A stretch of DNA of 64,000 bases from Pseudarthrobacter siccitolerans (GTDB lineage Bacteria > Actinomycetota > Actinomycetes > Actinomycetales > Micrococcaceae), in assembly GCF_030823375.1 (NCBI RefSeq), contig NZ_JAUSXB010000001.1:1364001-1428000 (forward strand), read 5' to 3'. Below the pieces are notes generated by a model, which was given only the letters and a program-made list of their open reading frames with translations, ran no database searches and was not told where the DNA came from. Numbering within the stretch: position 1 is the first letter of the stretch; each line of letters begins with the position of its first letter. Positions 8,224-17,356 of the stretch are shown piece after piece. A program made the translations under genes and the position numbers.

Positions 8224-8299
8224 GGTGATGGCGCGTTCTTCAAAGGGCGACGGGAAGTGATGGGGCGTCCCGTAAAACACGACGGGAGGTGATGGGGGG
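8224..8299 (-). repeat. Phased array C: three inverted units, 32-bp period
   Basis: GGTGATGGCGCG (8224-8235), AGTGATGGGGCG (8256-8267) and GGTGATGGGGGG (8288-8299) are the reverse-complement orientation of the array A/B motif and again step by exactly 32 bp. Facing array B, they make a large imperfect palindrome centred near 8215. Confidence 0.85.
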
Positions 8300-8301
8300 T
8301 T

Positions 8302-8415
8302 GGGGCGGGACGGACGACGGCGTCACGCACGGCAACCCTTTGGCCCACTTTTGGTGCCACTCCCCCCGGAAAAACGCCCCGCCGCCGTCGTCCGTCCCGC
8401 AAAAGTGGGCCATCG
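8302..8415. repeat. Island repeat unit R3
   Basis: A near-copy of R2 beginning GGGGCGGGACGGACGACGG. It has the same nested inverted arms and ends in GCAAAAGTGGGCC, which is inverted against the inner GGCCCACTTTTGG. It lies directly next to the rpsQ terminator. Confidence 0.85.
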
Positions 8416-8431
8416 TGACGGCAACCCGGTT

Positions 8432-8470
8432 AAACGAGGAAGCCCCCGCTCCAAGGGAGCAGGGGCTTCC
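8432..8470 (-). terminator. Terminator after rpsQ (end of S10 operon)
   Basis: GGAAGCCCC pairs with GGGGCTTCC and GCTCC with GGAGC around a 3-nt loop, with one C/A mismatch. On the minus strand the stem is followed by TCGTTTAAC, a modest U-tract. It ends the S10 operon before the repeat island. Confidence 0.7.
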
Positions 8471-8486
8471 GGCTAAGCAGCAGGTG

Positions 8487-8792
8487 CTACTTGGCCTTCT
8501 CGAGGATTTCCACGAGCCGCCAGTTCTTGGTGGCGGACAGCGGACGGGTCTCGGCGATGACAACGAGGTCGCCGATGCCGGCGGTGTTCTCTTCGTCGTG
8601 TGCCTTGACCTTGGAGGTACGGCGGATGACCTTGCCGTACAGTGCGTGCTTCACGCGGTCTTCAACCTGGACAACGATGGTCTTTTCCATCTTGTCCGAG
8701 ACCACATAGCCGCGACGCGTCTTGCGGTAACCGCGCTGCTCAGCCGTGGCTGCGGTAGCAGTTTCGGTCACGTTCTGGTCCTTTTCACTCAC
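8487..8792 (-). CDS. rpsQ: 30S ribosomal protein S17
   Basis: An rRNA-binding OB-fold protein of the 30S body. 101 residues: about 20 N-terminal Thr/Ala-rich extra residues, then [18 protein letters not shown] and the C-terminal [18 protein letters not shown] block. The GTG start overlaps the rpmC stop (GTGA). It is the last gene of the S10 operon. Confidence 0.97.
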   Translation of the reverse strand: MSEKDQNVTETATAATAEQRGYRKTRRGYVVSDKMEKTIVVQVEDRVKHALYGKVIRRTSKVKAHDEENTAGIGDLVVIAETRPLSATKNWRLVEILEKAK

Positions 8793-9118
8793 TTGGCATC
8801 CTCCTCGGTCTCAACCGTTTCAGCCTTCTCGGCCTTCTTGGTTGCAGCCTTCTTGGACTTCTTCTCTTCTTTGGCTTCCACAACAGGTGCGGCAACCTCA
8901 GCACGAATGCCCAGCTCGCGCTCACGGAGAACGGTGTAGATGCGGGCGATGTCCTTCTTTACCGCGCGCAGCCGACCGTGGTTCTCCAGCTGTCCGGTGG
9001 CGGACTGGAAACGCAGGTTGAACAGCTCTTCCTTGGCCTTGCGGAGTTCTTCAACGAGACGCTCGTTGTCGAAACCGTCCAGCTGTGCGGGAGCCAGATC
9101 CTTGGATCCTACTGCCAT
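8789..9118 (-). CDS. rpmC: 50S ribosomal protein L29 with C-terminal extension
   Basis: The L29 core (residues about 8-72, [27 protein letters not shown]) sits at the peptide exit tunnel. The family is usually 60-75 residues; this one is 109, with a Lys/Glu/Ala-rich tail after residue 75 that can be expected to be disordered. Coupled by a 4-nt overlap to rpsQ. Confidence 0.96.
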   Translation of the reverse strand: MAVGSKDLAPAQLDGFDNERLVEELRKAKEELFNLRFQSATGQLENHGRLRAVKKDIARIYTVLRERELGIRAEVAAPVVEAKEEKKSKKAATKKAEKAETVETEEDAK

Positions 9119-9120
9119 TT

Positions 9121-9537
9121 CTATTCACCACCTTCGCGACGCAGAATGCGTGCCTTCAACGGGAGCTTGTGGATTGCCAGGCGCAGTGCCTCGCGAGCTA
9201 CCGATTCTTCGACGCCGGAGATCTCAAAGAGAACGCGACCCGGCTTGACGTTTGCGACCCACCATTCCGGTGAACCCTTACCGGAACCCATGCGGGTTTC
9301 GGCAGGCTTCTTGGTGAGGGGACGGTCCGGGTAGATGTTGATCCAGACCTTACCGCCACGCTTGATGTGGCGGGTCATCGCGATACGGGCAGACTCGATC
9401 TGACGGTTCGTGACGTATGCCGGGCTCAGGGCCTGGATGCCGTACTCACCGAAGGAGACCTTGGTGCCGCCCGTAGCAGCGCCGGAACGACCCGGGTGGT
9501 GCTGCTTACGGTGCTTGACTCGACGTGGGATAAGCAT
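9121..9537 (-). CDS. rplP: 50S ribosomal protein L16
   Basis: A 138-residue protein near the A-site tRNA and L11 stalk. [17 protein letters not shown] at the N-terminus and [20 protein letters not shown] in the middle are family signatures. It abuts rpsC with no gap. Confidence 0.97.
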   Translation of the reverse strand: MLIPRRVKHRKQHHPGRSGAATGGTKVSFGEYGIQALSPAYVTNRQIESARIAMTRHIKRGGKVWINIYPDRPLTKKPAETRMGSGKGSPEWWVANVKPGRVLFEISGVEESVAREALRLAIHKLPLKARILRREGGE

Positions 9538-10371
9538 TTAAGCCTGTCCTCCTTCTACTGCCGGAGCAGCAGCTTCAGCGGCCGGAGCCTCTGCAGCAGG
9601 AGCTGCGTCAGCGGCCGGACGGTCGTTGCGACGGCGGCGGTCACCACGGTCAGCGCCACCCGGGCGGCCCGGGCGATCGCTGGGGCCACGTCCACGGGAC
9701 GGGGCGGAAGCGGCCTGCTGGGCCAGTTCCTTGGCGGTGACGTCGCCCTTGTAGATCCAGACCTTCACGCCAATGCGGCCGAAGGTGGTCTTGGCTTCGT
9801 AGAAGCCGTAGTCGATGTTCGCGCGGAGGGTGTGCAGGGGCACACGGCCTTCGCGGTAGAACTCCGAGCGGGACATTTCAGCGCCACCCAGTCGACCCGA
9901 GCAGGCGATACGGATGCCCTTGGCACCTGCACGCTGTGCGGACTGCATGGCCTTCTTCATAGCGCGGCGGAATGCCACACGTGAAGTCAGCTGCTCAGCA
10001 ACGCCCTGGGCAACAAGCTGTGCTTCCATCTCGGGGTTCTTGACCTCGAGGATGTTCAGCTGGACCTGCTTGCCGGTGAGCTTTTCGAGCTCGCCGCGGA
10101 TGCGGTCTGCTTCTGCTCCACGGCGGCCGATGACGATGCCCGGGCGGGCCGTGTGGATGTCCACGCGGACACGGTCACGGGTGCGCTCGATCTCAACCTT
10201 GGCGATACCGGCGCGCTCCATGCCCGTGGACATGAGCTGGCGGATGCGGATGTCTTCGCGAACGAAGTCCTTGTACCGCTGGCCGGCCTTGGTGCTGTCA
10301 GCGAACCAGTGCGATACGTGATCGGTGGTGATGCCGAGTCGGAACCCGTGCGGGTTTACTTTCTGTCCCAC
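9538..10371 (-). CDS. rpsC: 30S ribosomal protein S3
   Basis: It forms part of the mRNA entry site. The KH type-II domain lies at about residues 40-110 ([18 protein letters not shown]), followed by the S3 C-terminal domain ([19 protein letters not shown], [22 protein letters not shown]). The 277-residue length reflects a tail of about 60 residues, Arg/Gly/Asp-rich then Ala/Glu-rich. Directly adjoins rplV. Confidence 0.97.
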   Translation of the reverse strand: MGQKVNPHGFRLGITTDHVSHWFADSTKAGQRYKDFVREDIRIRQLMSTGMERAGIAKVEIERTRDRVRVDIHTARPGIVIGRRGAEADRIRGELEKLTGKQVQLNILEVKNPEMEAQLVAQGVAEQLTSRVAFRRAMKKAMQSAQRAGAKGIRIACSGRLGGAEMSRSEFYREGRVPLHTLRANIDYGFYEAKTTFGRIGVKVWIYKGDVTAKELAQQAASAPSRGRGPSDRPGRPGGADRGDRRRRNDRPAADAAPAAEAPAAEAAAPAVEGGQA

Positions 10372-10737
10372 TTAGCGAGCCTCCTCTTTCTCCGGGGTAG
10401 CGACTACCACGGTGATGTGGCTGGTGCGCTTCTTGATCTGAAATGCACGACCCTGGGCACGCGGCTGGAACCGCTTCATGGTCGGGCCTTCATCAACAAA
10501 CGCTGCGCTGATGATGAGGTCGCCTTCGTCAAACGCCACGCCGTCGCGGTCCGCGAGGACCCGGGCGTTGGAGATTGCCGACTGAACTACCTTGAATACC
10601 GGCTCCGAAGCTGCCTGCGGGGCAAACTTCAGAATTGCCAGAGCCTCATTCGCTTGCAAACCACGAACAAGGTTGACGACGCGCCGGGCCTTCATAGGCG
10701 TTACGCGGATGTGGCGCGCAATTGCCTTGGCTTCCAT
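10372..10737 (-). CDS. rplV: 50S ribosomal protein L22
   Basis: 121 residues; its beta-hairpin lines the exit tunnel. [24 protein letters not shown] and the hairpin region [22 protein letters not shown] are typical. No insertion in the loop linked to macrolide tolerance is evident. Confidence 0.97.
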   Translation of the reverse strand: MEAKAIARHIRVTPMKARRVVNLVRGLQANEALAILKFAPQAASEPVFKVVQSAISNARVLADRDGVAFDEGDLIISAAFVDEGPTMKRFQPRAQGRAFQIKKRTSHITVVVATPEKEEAR

Positions 10738-10775
10738 TGCTTTCCTTCTCTCGTCTTTGACGTAAGTGCAGGCGC

Positions 10776-11057
10776 CTAGCGGCGCTTGCCCTTACGGTCG
10801 TCCTTGACATGGCCGCGGAATGTCCGCGTGGGAGCGAATTCGCCGAGCTTGTGCCCGACCATCGACTCAGTGACAAACACCGGGATGTGCTTGCGTCCGT
10901 CGTGTACGGCGATCGTGTGCCCGAGCATGTCGGGGATGATCATCGAACGGCGGGACCAGGTCTTGATGACGTTCTTGGTGCCCTTTTCGTTTTCCCTGTC
11001 CACCTTCACAAAGAGGTGCTGGTCAACGAAAGGACCTTTTTTCAGGCTGCGTGGCAT
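10776..11057 (-). CDS. rpsS: 30S ribosomal protein S19
   Basis: A 93-residue head protein. [19 protein letters not shown] and [22 protein letters not shown] are diagnostic. Conserved position between rplB and rplV. Confidence 0.97.
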   Translation of the reverse strand: MPRSLKKGPFVDQHLFVKVDRENEKGTKNVIKTWSRRSMIIPDMLGHTIAVHDGRKHIPVFVTESMVGHKLGEFAPTRTFRGHVKDDRKGKRR

Positions 11058-11069
11058 GTGTCCAGGCTC

Positions 11070-11909
11070 CTATCGCTTGTTCTTGCCAGTACGACGGCGA
11101 CGAACAATTAGCTTGTCGCTCTCTTTGTTGGGGCGGCGCGTGCGGCCTTCCCGCTTACCGTTCGGGTTGACGGGGTTACGTCCACCGGACGTCTTACCCT
11201 CGCCACCACCGTGCGGGTGGTCAACCGGGTTCATGGCGACACCACGGACGGTCGGGCGGACGCCCTTCCAGCGCATACGGCCGGCCTTGCCCCAGTTGAT
11301 GTTCGACTGCTCGGCGTTGCCCACCTCGCCGACGGTTGCGCGGCAGCGCACGTCAACGTTGCGGATTTCACCGGAAGGCAGACGCAGCTGGGCGAAGCGG
11401 CCTTCCTTGGCGACGAGCTGGATGGATGCACCGGCGGAGCGGCCCATCTTGGCGCCGCCACCCGGACGCAGTTCAACTGCGTGGATAACGGTACCCACCG
11501 GGATGTTGCGCAGGGGCAGGTTGTTGCCAGGCTTGATGTCAGCGTTGGCACCTGCCTCTACGAAGTCACCCTGGGACAGCTTGTTCGGGGCGATGATGTA
11601 ACGCTTGGTGCCATCAACGTAGTGCAGGAGGGCGATGCGAGCCGTGCGGTTCGGATCGTACTCGATTTCAGCAACGCGGGCGTCAACGCCGTCCTTGTCG
11701 TGGCGACGGAAGTCGATCAGACGGTACTGGCGCTTGTGTCCGCCACCCTTGTGACGGGTGGTGATCTTACCGGTGTTGTTACGGCCGCCCTTTTTGGGCA
11801 GCGGACGTACCAACGACTTTTCCGGCGTCGACCGCGTAATTTCGGTGAAGTCCGCTACGCTCGAGCCACGACGGCCCGGGGTAGTCGGCTTGTATTTACG
11901 GATTCCCAT
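11070..11909 (-). CDS. rplB: 50S ribosomal protein L2
   Basis: A core peptidyl-transferase-centre protein of 279 residues. The N-terminal RNA-binding domain, the SH3-like barrel and the C-terminal [18 protein letters not shown] loop (with the conserved His near the catalytic centre) are all intact. Confidence 0.97.
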   Translation of the reverse strand: MGIRKYKPTTPGRRGSSVADFTEITRSTPEKSLVRPLPKKGGRNNTGKITTRHKGGGHKRQYRLIDFRRHDKDGVDARVAEIEYDPNRTARIALLHYVDGTKRYIIAPNKLSQGDFVEAGANADIKPGNNLPLRNIPVGTVIHAVELRPGGGAKMGRSAGASIQLVAKEGRFAQLRLPSGEIRNVDVRCRATVGEVGNAEQSNINWGKAGRMRWKGVRPTVRGVAMNPVDHPHGGGEGKTSGGRNPVNPNGKREGRTRRPNKESDKLIVRRRRTGKNKR

Positions 11910-11938
11910 AATTTATTTCCTCGTTAAAGTGGTCTCCG

Positions 11939-12244
11939 CTACGCGAGCGGACCGCCGAAGATGTCGATAGTGCCTTCTTTGAGGGTGACAATCGCACGCT
12001 TGGTGTTCTTGCGGGTACCCCATCCGAATTTGGTGCGCTTGCGCTTACCGGCACGGTTGATGGTGTTGATCGATTCGACCTTGACGGAGAAAATCTTCTC
12101 CACGGCCAGCTTGATCTCGGTCTTGTTCGAACGGGGGTCCACCAGGAAGGTGTACTTGCCCTCGTCGATCAGGCCGTAGCTCTTTTCCGACACGACGGGT
12201 GCAAGCACGACGTCGCGGGGATCCTTGATGGTGGCTGCACTCAC
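11939..12244 (-). CDS. rplW: 50S ribosomal protein L23
   Basis: An exit-tunnel protein that docks trigger factor and SRP. 101 residues with [21 protein letters not shown] and [18 protein letters not shown]. The GTG start overlaps the rplD stop by 4 nt. Confidence 0.97.
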   Translation of the reverse strand: MSAATIKDPRDVVLAPVVSEKSYGLIDEGKYTFLVDPRSNKTEIKLAVEKIFSVKVESINTINRAGKRKRTKFGWGTRKNTKRAIVTLKEGTIDIFGGPLA

Positions 12245-12864
12245 TTGGCATCCTCCTCGTTCTTTGCCACTGCCTTGCCCGCAACGAATGCTTCGTAGGC
12301 AGCCTTGGTGAAGACAACGTCATCAGACACGAGAACGTCGTAGGTGTTCAGCTGGTCTGAGTACAGAACGTGAACACCGGCGAGGTTGCGCACGGACAGT
12401 GCAGCAACGTCGTTGGCGCGCTCGATGACAACCAGCAGGTTCTTGCGGTCGGAAACGCCGCGCAGCGTTGCGAGTGCAGTCTTGGCGGACGGCTTGGTGC
12501 CCTCAACCAGTTCGGCAACAACGTGGATGCGTCCGTTGCGCGCCCGGTCAGACAGTGCGCCGCGCAGTGCAGCAGCAATCATCTTCTTGGGGGTGCGCTG
12601 GCTGTAGTCACGCGGGGTGGGACCGTGGACAACGCCACCGCCGGTCATGTGCGGAGCACGGATGGAACCCTGACGGGCGCGGCCGGTGCCCTTCTGCTTG
12701 AACGGCTTACGTCCTGCACCGGAAACTTCAGCGCGGGTCTTGGTCTTGTGGGTACCCTGGCGAGCAGCAGCGAGCTGGGCAACGACAACCTGGTGCAGCA
12801 GCGGCACGTTGGTCTGAACGTCGAAGATCTCTGCAGGCAGGTTGACCTGGACAGTGTTAGCCAT
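12241..12864 (-). CDS. rplD: 50S ribosomal protein L4
   Basis: 207 residues; in E. coli L4 also represses the S10 operon. The extended loop [19 protein letters not shown] that reaches into the exit tunnel is intact. Coupled to rplW and preceded by rplC. Confidence 0.97.
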   Translation of the reverse strand: MANTVQVNLPAEIFDVQTNVPLLHQVVVAQLAAARQGTHKTKTRAEVSGAGRKPFKQKGTGRARQGSIRAPHMTGGGVVHGPTPRDYSQRTPKKMIAAALRGALSDRARNGRIHVVAELVEGTKPSAKTALATLRGVSDRKNLLVVIERANDVAALSVRNLAGVHVLYSDQLNTYDVLVSDDVVFTKAAYEAFVAGKAVAKNEEDAK

Positions 12865-12868
12865 TGAA

Positions 12869-13519
12869 CTAGGCTCCCTTCACGGCGGTGCGTACGAGGA
12901 CGACCTGGCCGCGGGCGCCGGGAACGGCACCCTTGATAAGGAGCAGCGACTTCTCGACGTCAACCGCGTGAACCGTGAGGTTCAGCGTGGTGTGACGAAC
13001 GGCGCCCATGCGGCCGGCCATTTTCATGCCCTTGAAGACGCGGCTCGGGGTGGATGCGCCACCGATTGAACCGGGCTTACGGTGGTTCTTGTGGGCACCG
13101 TGGGAAGCTCCAACGCCGTGGAAGCCGTGACGCTTCATAACACCGGCGAAGCCCTTACCCTTGGTGGTGCCGATGACGTCGATCTTCTGGCCCGCTTCGA
13201 AGACCTCTACGGAGAGCTCCTGGCCCAGCTCGTACTCGGCAGCATCTGCGGTACGAAGTTCGACGACGTGGCGGCGAGGCGTGACGCCTGCCTTCTCAAA
13301 GTGACCAGCCAGCGGCTTGGTGACCTTGCGGGGATCGATCTGGCCGTAGCCGATCTGAACGGCTACGTAGCCATCAGCTTCTGCGTTGCGCAGCTGGGTG
13401 ATGACGTTCGAATCTGCCTGGACCACAGTGACGGGGATGAGCTTGTTGTTCTCGTCCCAGACCTGGGTCATGCCGAGCTTCGTGCCCAGCAGGCCCTTTA
13501 CGTTACGGGTTGCGGTCAT
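12869..13519 (-). CDS. rplC: 50S ribosomal protein L3
   Basis: An early-assembly protein of 216 residues near the peptidyl-transferase centre. [13 protein letters not shown] at the N-terminus and the long loop [22 protein letters not shown] identify it. Second gene of the S10 operon. Confidence 0.97.
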   Translation of the reverse strand: MTATRNVKGLLGTKLGMTQVWDENNKLIPVTVVQADSNVITQLRNAEADGYVAVQIGYGQIDPRKVTKPLAGHFEKAGVTPRRHVVELRTADAAEYELGQELSVEVFEAGQKIDVIGTTKGKGFAGVMKRHGFHGVGASHGAHKNHRKPGSIGGASTPSRVFKGMKMAGRMGAVRHTTLNLTVHAVDVEKSLLLIKGAVPGARGQVVLVRTAVKGA

Positions 13520-13536
13520 AGTCTCTCAGCACCTCC

Positions 13537-13845
13537 CTACAGCTTGATTTCGATGTTCACGTCTGCCGGCAGGTCGAGACGCATGAGCGAGTCGACAGCC
13601 TTCGGCGTGGGATCGATGATGTCGATAAGACGCTTGTGCGTGCGCATTTCAAAGTGCTCGCGGCTGTCCTTGTACTTGTGCGGAGAGCGGATCACGCAGT
13701 ACACGTTTTTCTCCGTAGGCAGCGGCACGGGGCCCACTACCGTTGCGCCTGCGCGCGTGACCGTCTCAACGATCTTCCGTGCTGAAGTGTCAATGACCTC
13801 GTGGTCGTATGACTTCAGCCGGATGCGGATTTTTTGTCCCGCCAT
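13537..13845 (-). CDS. rpsJ: 30S ribosomal protein S10
   Basis: 102 residues; also the NusE antitermination factor. [42 protein letters not shown] and a C-terminal VNIEIKL are classic. First gene of the S10 operon; its leader lies in the gap to the right. Confidence 0.97.
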   Translation of the reverse strand: MAGQKIRIRLKSYDHEVIDTSARKIVETVTRAGATVVGPVPLPTEKNVYCVIRSPHKYKDSREHFEMRTHKRLIDIIDPTPKAVDSLMRLDLPADVNIEIKL

Positions 13846-14228
13846 GTCGCCTGACTCTCTTTCAGTAAATGCTGCTCTGTTTACTTACGTGTTGTATGGC
13901 TGCCGAAGCATTTGAAGTCGTAACCACCACCCGCCGCACAAACTGAATCCGGATGAATCCGGGTTCCTCACCTTGCCGGCGCAACCGACCCCCGCGGTCG
14001 GGCGTGTCGCGCTTGGCACGCATACAAATCCGCTAATCCATGGGGAGTGGGTTATGTTTGGTCTTCCACTTGGACCCTGACACCCGGCATTATCCGGATC
14101 GGGACGCGAAGAAGCGCTTGAACAACTCATCTAGTATGCCGGATATTGGCTCCAGAAGCGAATCGGCCCTATCGGCAGCCGATGGCGGGAACATTGCCAA
14201 CGGCAACGCCGGAACGGATGATAGGGGC
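13846..14228. other. Divergent region upstream of rpsJ and the glycosidase gene
   Basis: 383 bp between divergent genes, so it must hold the S10-operon promoter (minus) and probably one for the glycosidase (plus). I see no consensus -35/-10 pair on the minus strand that stands out. A CCGACC/GGTCGG hairpin lies near 13986-14000 and two partly repeated GAATCCGG stretches near 13946-13963. A weak plus-strand candidate (TTGGC with TAATCC downstream) is not convincing. Confidence 0.4.
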
Positions 14229-15665
14229 ATGACGCTGGAAAGCACCGAATCCGTGACGGAACTGGCCAGCCGCATGCCGCCGTCGTTCACTTTGGGGGTG
14301 GCCGCAGCCGCCTTCCAGATCGAAGGAGCGCTGAGCGCCGGAGGCCGGGGACCGTCCGGCTGGGACGCCTTCGCGGAGAAGCCCGGGAGCATTATGGACG
14401 GGCACTCCCCCGCCGTGGCCTGCGACCACTACAACCGCCTCCCGGAGGACATCGCCCTGCTGCAGGAGCTGGGCGTGGACTCCTACCGCTTCTCCTTGTC
14501 CTGGCCGAGGATTCAGCCGGAGGGCCGGGGAAGCTTCAACGCCGAGGGGCTGGATTTCTATGACCGGCTGATCGACCAGCTGCTGGAGGCCGGGATCTCC
14601 CCCATGGCCACGCTGTATCACTGGGACACTCCCCTGCCGCTGGAACACCGCGGCGGCTGGATGAACCGCGAAACAGCCGAACGGTTCGGTGAGTATGCCG
14701 CTGCGGCGGGGCAACGCTACGGGGACCGCGTGGCCCAGTGGGTCACGCTCAACGAACCGGTCTCGGTCACGCTGAACGGTTACGCCCTGGGCGTCCACGC
14801 CCCGGGCCATACGCTCATGTTTGACGCCCTGCCGTCCATCCACCACCAGCTTCTTGCGCATGGACTCGGGGCGCAGGCGCTGCGCGCTGCCGGCGTCAAG
14901 GGGGATGTGGGTGTCACCAACCTGCACTCGCCGATCCGTGCAGCCTCGCAGAAGCCCGGGGACAGGCTGGTGGCACGGATGTACGACCTGCTGATGAACA
15001 GGATCTACGCCGATCCCGTCCTGCTGGGCCGCTATCCCAGCCTGCCGCTGTATGCCAGGCCGTGGCTTCGGTCCATTGGCCGGATCTCCGATGCAGACAT
15101 GCGCACCATCCACCAGCCGCTGGATTTCTACGGCCTCAATTACTACTTTCCGGTGAAGGTGGCTCTGGGCCGCGGCGTGACCCCTATTCCGGCCAATACG
15201 CACAAGGCCGTGGCCCGGCTCCCCTTCCACGAAGTGGGGTATCCCGAGTACAGCAGCACCGGGTTCGGGTGGCCAGTGGCCCCTGACCACCTGGGCGTCC
15301 TGCTGAAAGAGCTGAAGGACCGGTACGGGGAAGCGCTGCCGCCGGTGTACATCACAGAAGGCGGAGCGAGTTTCCCCGAACCTGACCAGGTGTCCGGCCC
15401 CCTTCAGGATGAGGACCGGGCGCACTACATCTCATCGCACCTGCGGGCTGCGCTGGATGCGACTTCTCCCGGCGGCCCCGCGTCAGACGTGGACCTACGG
15501 GGCTACTACGTGTGGACCCTGATGGACAATTTCGAATGGGCCGCAGGGTACTCCCAACGATTCGGGTTAATTCACGTCGACTTTGAGACGCAGGAGAGAA
15601 CCCCGAAACAGTCGTTCTACTGGTACCAGGAGTTGAGCAAGGCCCGGCGGGCCCTTCAGGGTTAG
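14229..15665 (+). CDS. GH1 family beta-glycosidase (beta-glucosidase-like)
   Basis: It probably hydrolyses beta-linked glucosides or galactosides in the cytosol; no signal peptide is seen. The 478-residue protein has a GH1 TIM barrel with the N-terminal block SFTLGVAAAAFQIEGA, the acid/base Glu176 in TLNEP and the nucleophile Glu377 in ITEGG; most GH1 enzymes have ITENG there. The WTLMDNFEWAAGY block near the C-terminus is also typical. The chosen ATG has AGGGG just upstream; the frame is open 63 codons further but that part is non-conserved. Transcribed away from the S10 operon, with no obvious functional partner. Confidence 0.88.
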   Translation: MTLESTESVTELASRMPPSFTLGVAAAAFQIEGALSAGGRGPSGWDAFAEKPGSIMDGHSPAVACDHYNRLPEDIALLQELGVDSYRFSLSWPRIQPEGRGSFNAEGLDFYDRLIDQLLEAGISPMATLYHWDTPLPLEHRGGWMNRETAERFGEYAAAAGQRYGDRVAQWVTLNEPVSVTLNGYALGVHAPGHTLMFDALPSIHHQLLAHGLGAQALRAAGVKGDVGVTNLHSPIRAASQKPGDRLVARMYDLLMNRIYADPVLLGRYPSLPLYARPWLRSIGRISDADMRTIHQPLDFYGLNYYFPVKVALGRGVTPIPANTHKAVARLPFHEVGYPEYSSTGFGWPVAPDHLGVLLKELKDRYGEALPPVYITEGGASFPEPDQVSGPLQDEDRAHYISSHLRAALDATSPGGPASDVDLRGYYVWTLMDNFEWAAGYSQRFGLIHVDFETQERTPKQSFYWYQELSKARRALQG

Positions 15666-15674
15666 CGTCCCTGC

Positions 15675-15800
15675 CTACTGGTTTTTGTTCGCCCGGTTGA
15701 TCCGCTTGGCGCGGTCAATCTCGTGGCGGAAGTGCTTCTTGGCCCAGAACACACCGGCCACCACCGCAACCGCGATGATCAGGAAAATAAGCCATCCCAT
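15675..15800 (-). CDS. Small single-span membrane protein, 41 residues
   Basis: The ORF encodes a Trp/Leu/Ile/Val-rich hydrophobic segment (residues 2-22), then a strongly basic tail with HFRHEIDRAKRINRANKNQ. An AAAGGAG site 7 nt before the ATG supports it. It lies downstream of the tuf terminator on the same strand and convergent with the glycosidase gene. I do not recognise a family; it resembles other short basic-tailed membrane peptides of actinobacteria. Function unknown. Confidence 0.6.
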   Translation of the reverse strand: MGWLIFLIIAVAVVAGVFWAKKHFRHEIDRAKRINRANKNQ

Positions 15801-15842
15801 GATGAACTCCTTTCGGTCCAGCAACAGTATCAGGGGACTGCT

Positions 15843-15884
15843 TAAACAAAAGGAACGGCCCCGCTGCATAAGCAACGGGGCCGT
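15843..15884 (-). terminator. Terminator after tuf
   Basis: A 9-bp perfect stem ACGGCCCCG/CGGGGCCGT is followed on the minus strand by CCTTTTGTTTA. It closes the str operon 18 bp after the tuf stop codon. Confidence 0.85.
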
Positions 15885-15902
15885 CCTTCAGTTCAGCAAG
15901 AA

Positions 15903-17093
15903 TTACTTGTTGATCTTGGTAACGCGTCCTGAACCAACGGTGCGGCCGCCTTCGCGGATTGCGAAGCCGAGGCCCTCTTCCATAGCGATGGGCTGGATGA
16001 GCGCAACGGTCATCTCAGTGTTGTCGCCAGGCATAACCATTTCCGTGCCCTCGGGCAGGGTGATAACGCCGGTTACGTCCGTGGTACGGAAGTAGAACTG
16101 CGGGCGGTAGTTGGAGTAGAACGGGTTGTGACGCCCGCCTTCGTCCTTGGAGAGGATGTAGACGTTAGCCTCGAAGTCGGTGTGCGGGGTGATGGAACCC
16201 GGCTTGACGACAACCTGGCCACGCTCGACATCGTCGCGCTTCAGACCGCGGAGCAGGAGGCCACAGTTCTCGCCGGCCCATGCTTCGTCGAGCTGCTTGT
16301 GGAACATCTCGATACCGGTAACCGTGGTCTTCTGGACCGGGCGGATGCCGACGATCTCGACCTCGGAGTTGATGGCGAGGGTTCCACGCTCGGCGCGGCC
16401 CGTAACAACGGTGCCGCGGCCGGTGATGGTGAAGACGTCTTCGATCGGCATCAGGAAGGGCTTGTCGCGGTCGCGGATGGGGTCCGGAACGGACTCATCC
16501 ACAGCTGCCATCAGGTCCTCAACGGACTTGACCCACTCGGGGTCGCCTTCCAGGGCCTTCAGGCCGGAAACGCGGACAACCGGTGCTTCGTCGCCATCGA
16601 AGCCCTGCGAGCTCAGGAGCTCACGAACTTCCATTTCAACGAGGTCCAGCAGTTCCTCATCGTCAACCATGTCGGACTTGTTCAGCGCGACCAGCAGGTA
16701 GGGAACACCAACCTGGCGGGCGAGCAGAACGTGCTCGCGGGTCTGTGCCATCGGGCCGTCAGTGGCGGCAACCACGAGGATTGCACCGTCCATCTGGGCA
16801 GCACCGGTGATCATGTTCTTGATGTAGTCAGCGTGACCCGGAGCGTCTACGTGTGCGTAGTGGCGCTTCTCGGTCTGGTACTCAACGTGGGAGATGTTGA
16901 TGGTAATGCCGCGCTGACGCTCTTCGGGAGCAGAGTCGATCGACGCGAAGTCACGCTTCTCGTTGAGAGTCGGGTACTTGTCGTACAGCACCTTGGAAAT
17001 GGCGGCCGTCAACGTCGTCTTACCGTGGTCAACGTGACCAATGGTGCCGATGTTAACGTGCGGCTTAGTCCGCTCGAACTTTGCCTTTGCCAC
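15903..17093 (-). CDS. tuf: Elongation factor Tu
   Basis: It delivers aminoacyl-tRNA to the ribosome as a GTP complex. 396 residues with [11 protein letters not shown] (P-loop), DAPGHADY (G3) and NKSDM (G4, in place of the usual NKCDM/NKADM). Domains 2 and 3 are complete to the terminal VTKINK. The GTG start is preceded by AGGAGG. It is separated from fusA by 263 bp with its own promoter candidate, and is the only tuf gene in the window. Confidence 0.98.
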   Translation of the reverse strand: MAKAKFERTKPHVNIGTIGHVDHGKTTLTAAISKVLYDKYPTLNEKRDFASIDSAPEERQRGITINISHVEYQTEKRHYAHVDAPGHADYIKNMITGAAQMDGAILVVAATDGPMAQTREHVLLARQVGVPYLLVALNKSDMVDDEELLDLVEMEVRELLSSQGFDGDEAPVVRVSGLKALEGDPEWVKSVEDLMAAVDESVPDPIRDRDKPFLMPIEDVFTITGRGTVVTGRAERGTLAINSEVEIVGIRPVQKTTVTGIEMFHKQLDEAWAGENCGLLLRGLKRDDVERGQVVVKPGSITPHTDFEANVYILSKDEGGRHNPFYSNYRPQFYFRTTDVTGVITLPEGTEMVMPGDNTEMTVALIQPIAMEEGLGFAIREGGRTVGSGRVTKINK

Positions 17094-17162
17094 AGGTTCC
17101 TCCTAGAACGTTTTCAAATGACATACCCTTCAACCGCGCTTGTCGCGGCAGAAACTCAGGTA

Positions 17163-17192
17163 AGTCTACTTGGGGGGCTTTGGATTGGTGAA
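17163..17192 (-). promoter_or_regulatory. Promoter candidate for tuf
   Basis: On the minus strand TTCACC (17187-17192) and TAGACT (17163-17168) are 18 bp apart, about 70 bp before the tuf start. TAGACT fits the actinobacterial TANNNT consensus. The rest of the 263-bp gap between fusA and tuf shows no gene. Confidence 0.45.
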
Positions 17193-17356
17193 ATTGCAGA
17201 TTCAGGAACTAATACTAGTCCCTAGAGCCTGTTCGTGCAGATGGCCGGGAACCGGCTTGACCGGATGGATCCGACCGTACCCGGCCACCTGCACCGGCTG
17301 TGCTTTCCGTTACCGGCAAGCGCACCCGAATTTGTTCGCTGCTAGAGTCCGAAAGA

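Larger units (their letters stand above)
7416..8486. repeat. Non-coding repeat island between the S10 and spc operons
   Basis: This 1,071-bp gap has no credible gene. From left to right it holds a plain leader (7416-7663), a promoter candidate (7664-7672), and then a mosaic: repeat unit R1, a 32-bp-phased array, a block of GTGAGAGAGCG motifs, unit R2, a second phased array, an inverted phased array, unit R3 and the rpsQ terminator. Open frames across it repeat the same peptide because the DNA repeats, and they lack ribosome sites. It coincides exactly with the E. coli S10/spc operon boundary. Confidence 0.85.

Noticed and set aside
7838..8299. CRISPR array
   Set aside because: The units are degenerate, only 12-20 bp are conserved, the spacers are about 12 bp and share sequence, the orientation flips, and there is no cas gene.
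8015..8447. Small protein genes in the island (repeated TDDGVTHGNLLAHFW peptide on the plus strand)
   Set aside because: The peptide recurs only because the DNA repeats. No ribosome sites are seen, the arms are palindromic and the opposite strand is also open, so coding is unlikely.
14040..14228. 63-residue N-terminal extension of the glycosidase
   Set aside because: No signal peptide or GH1 similarity; the internal ATG has an AGGGG site just before the conserved domain.
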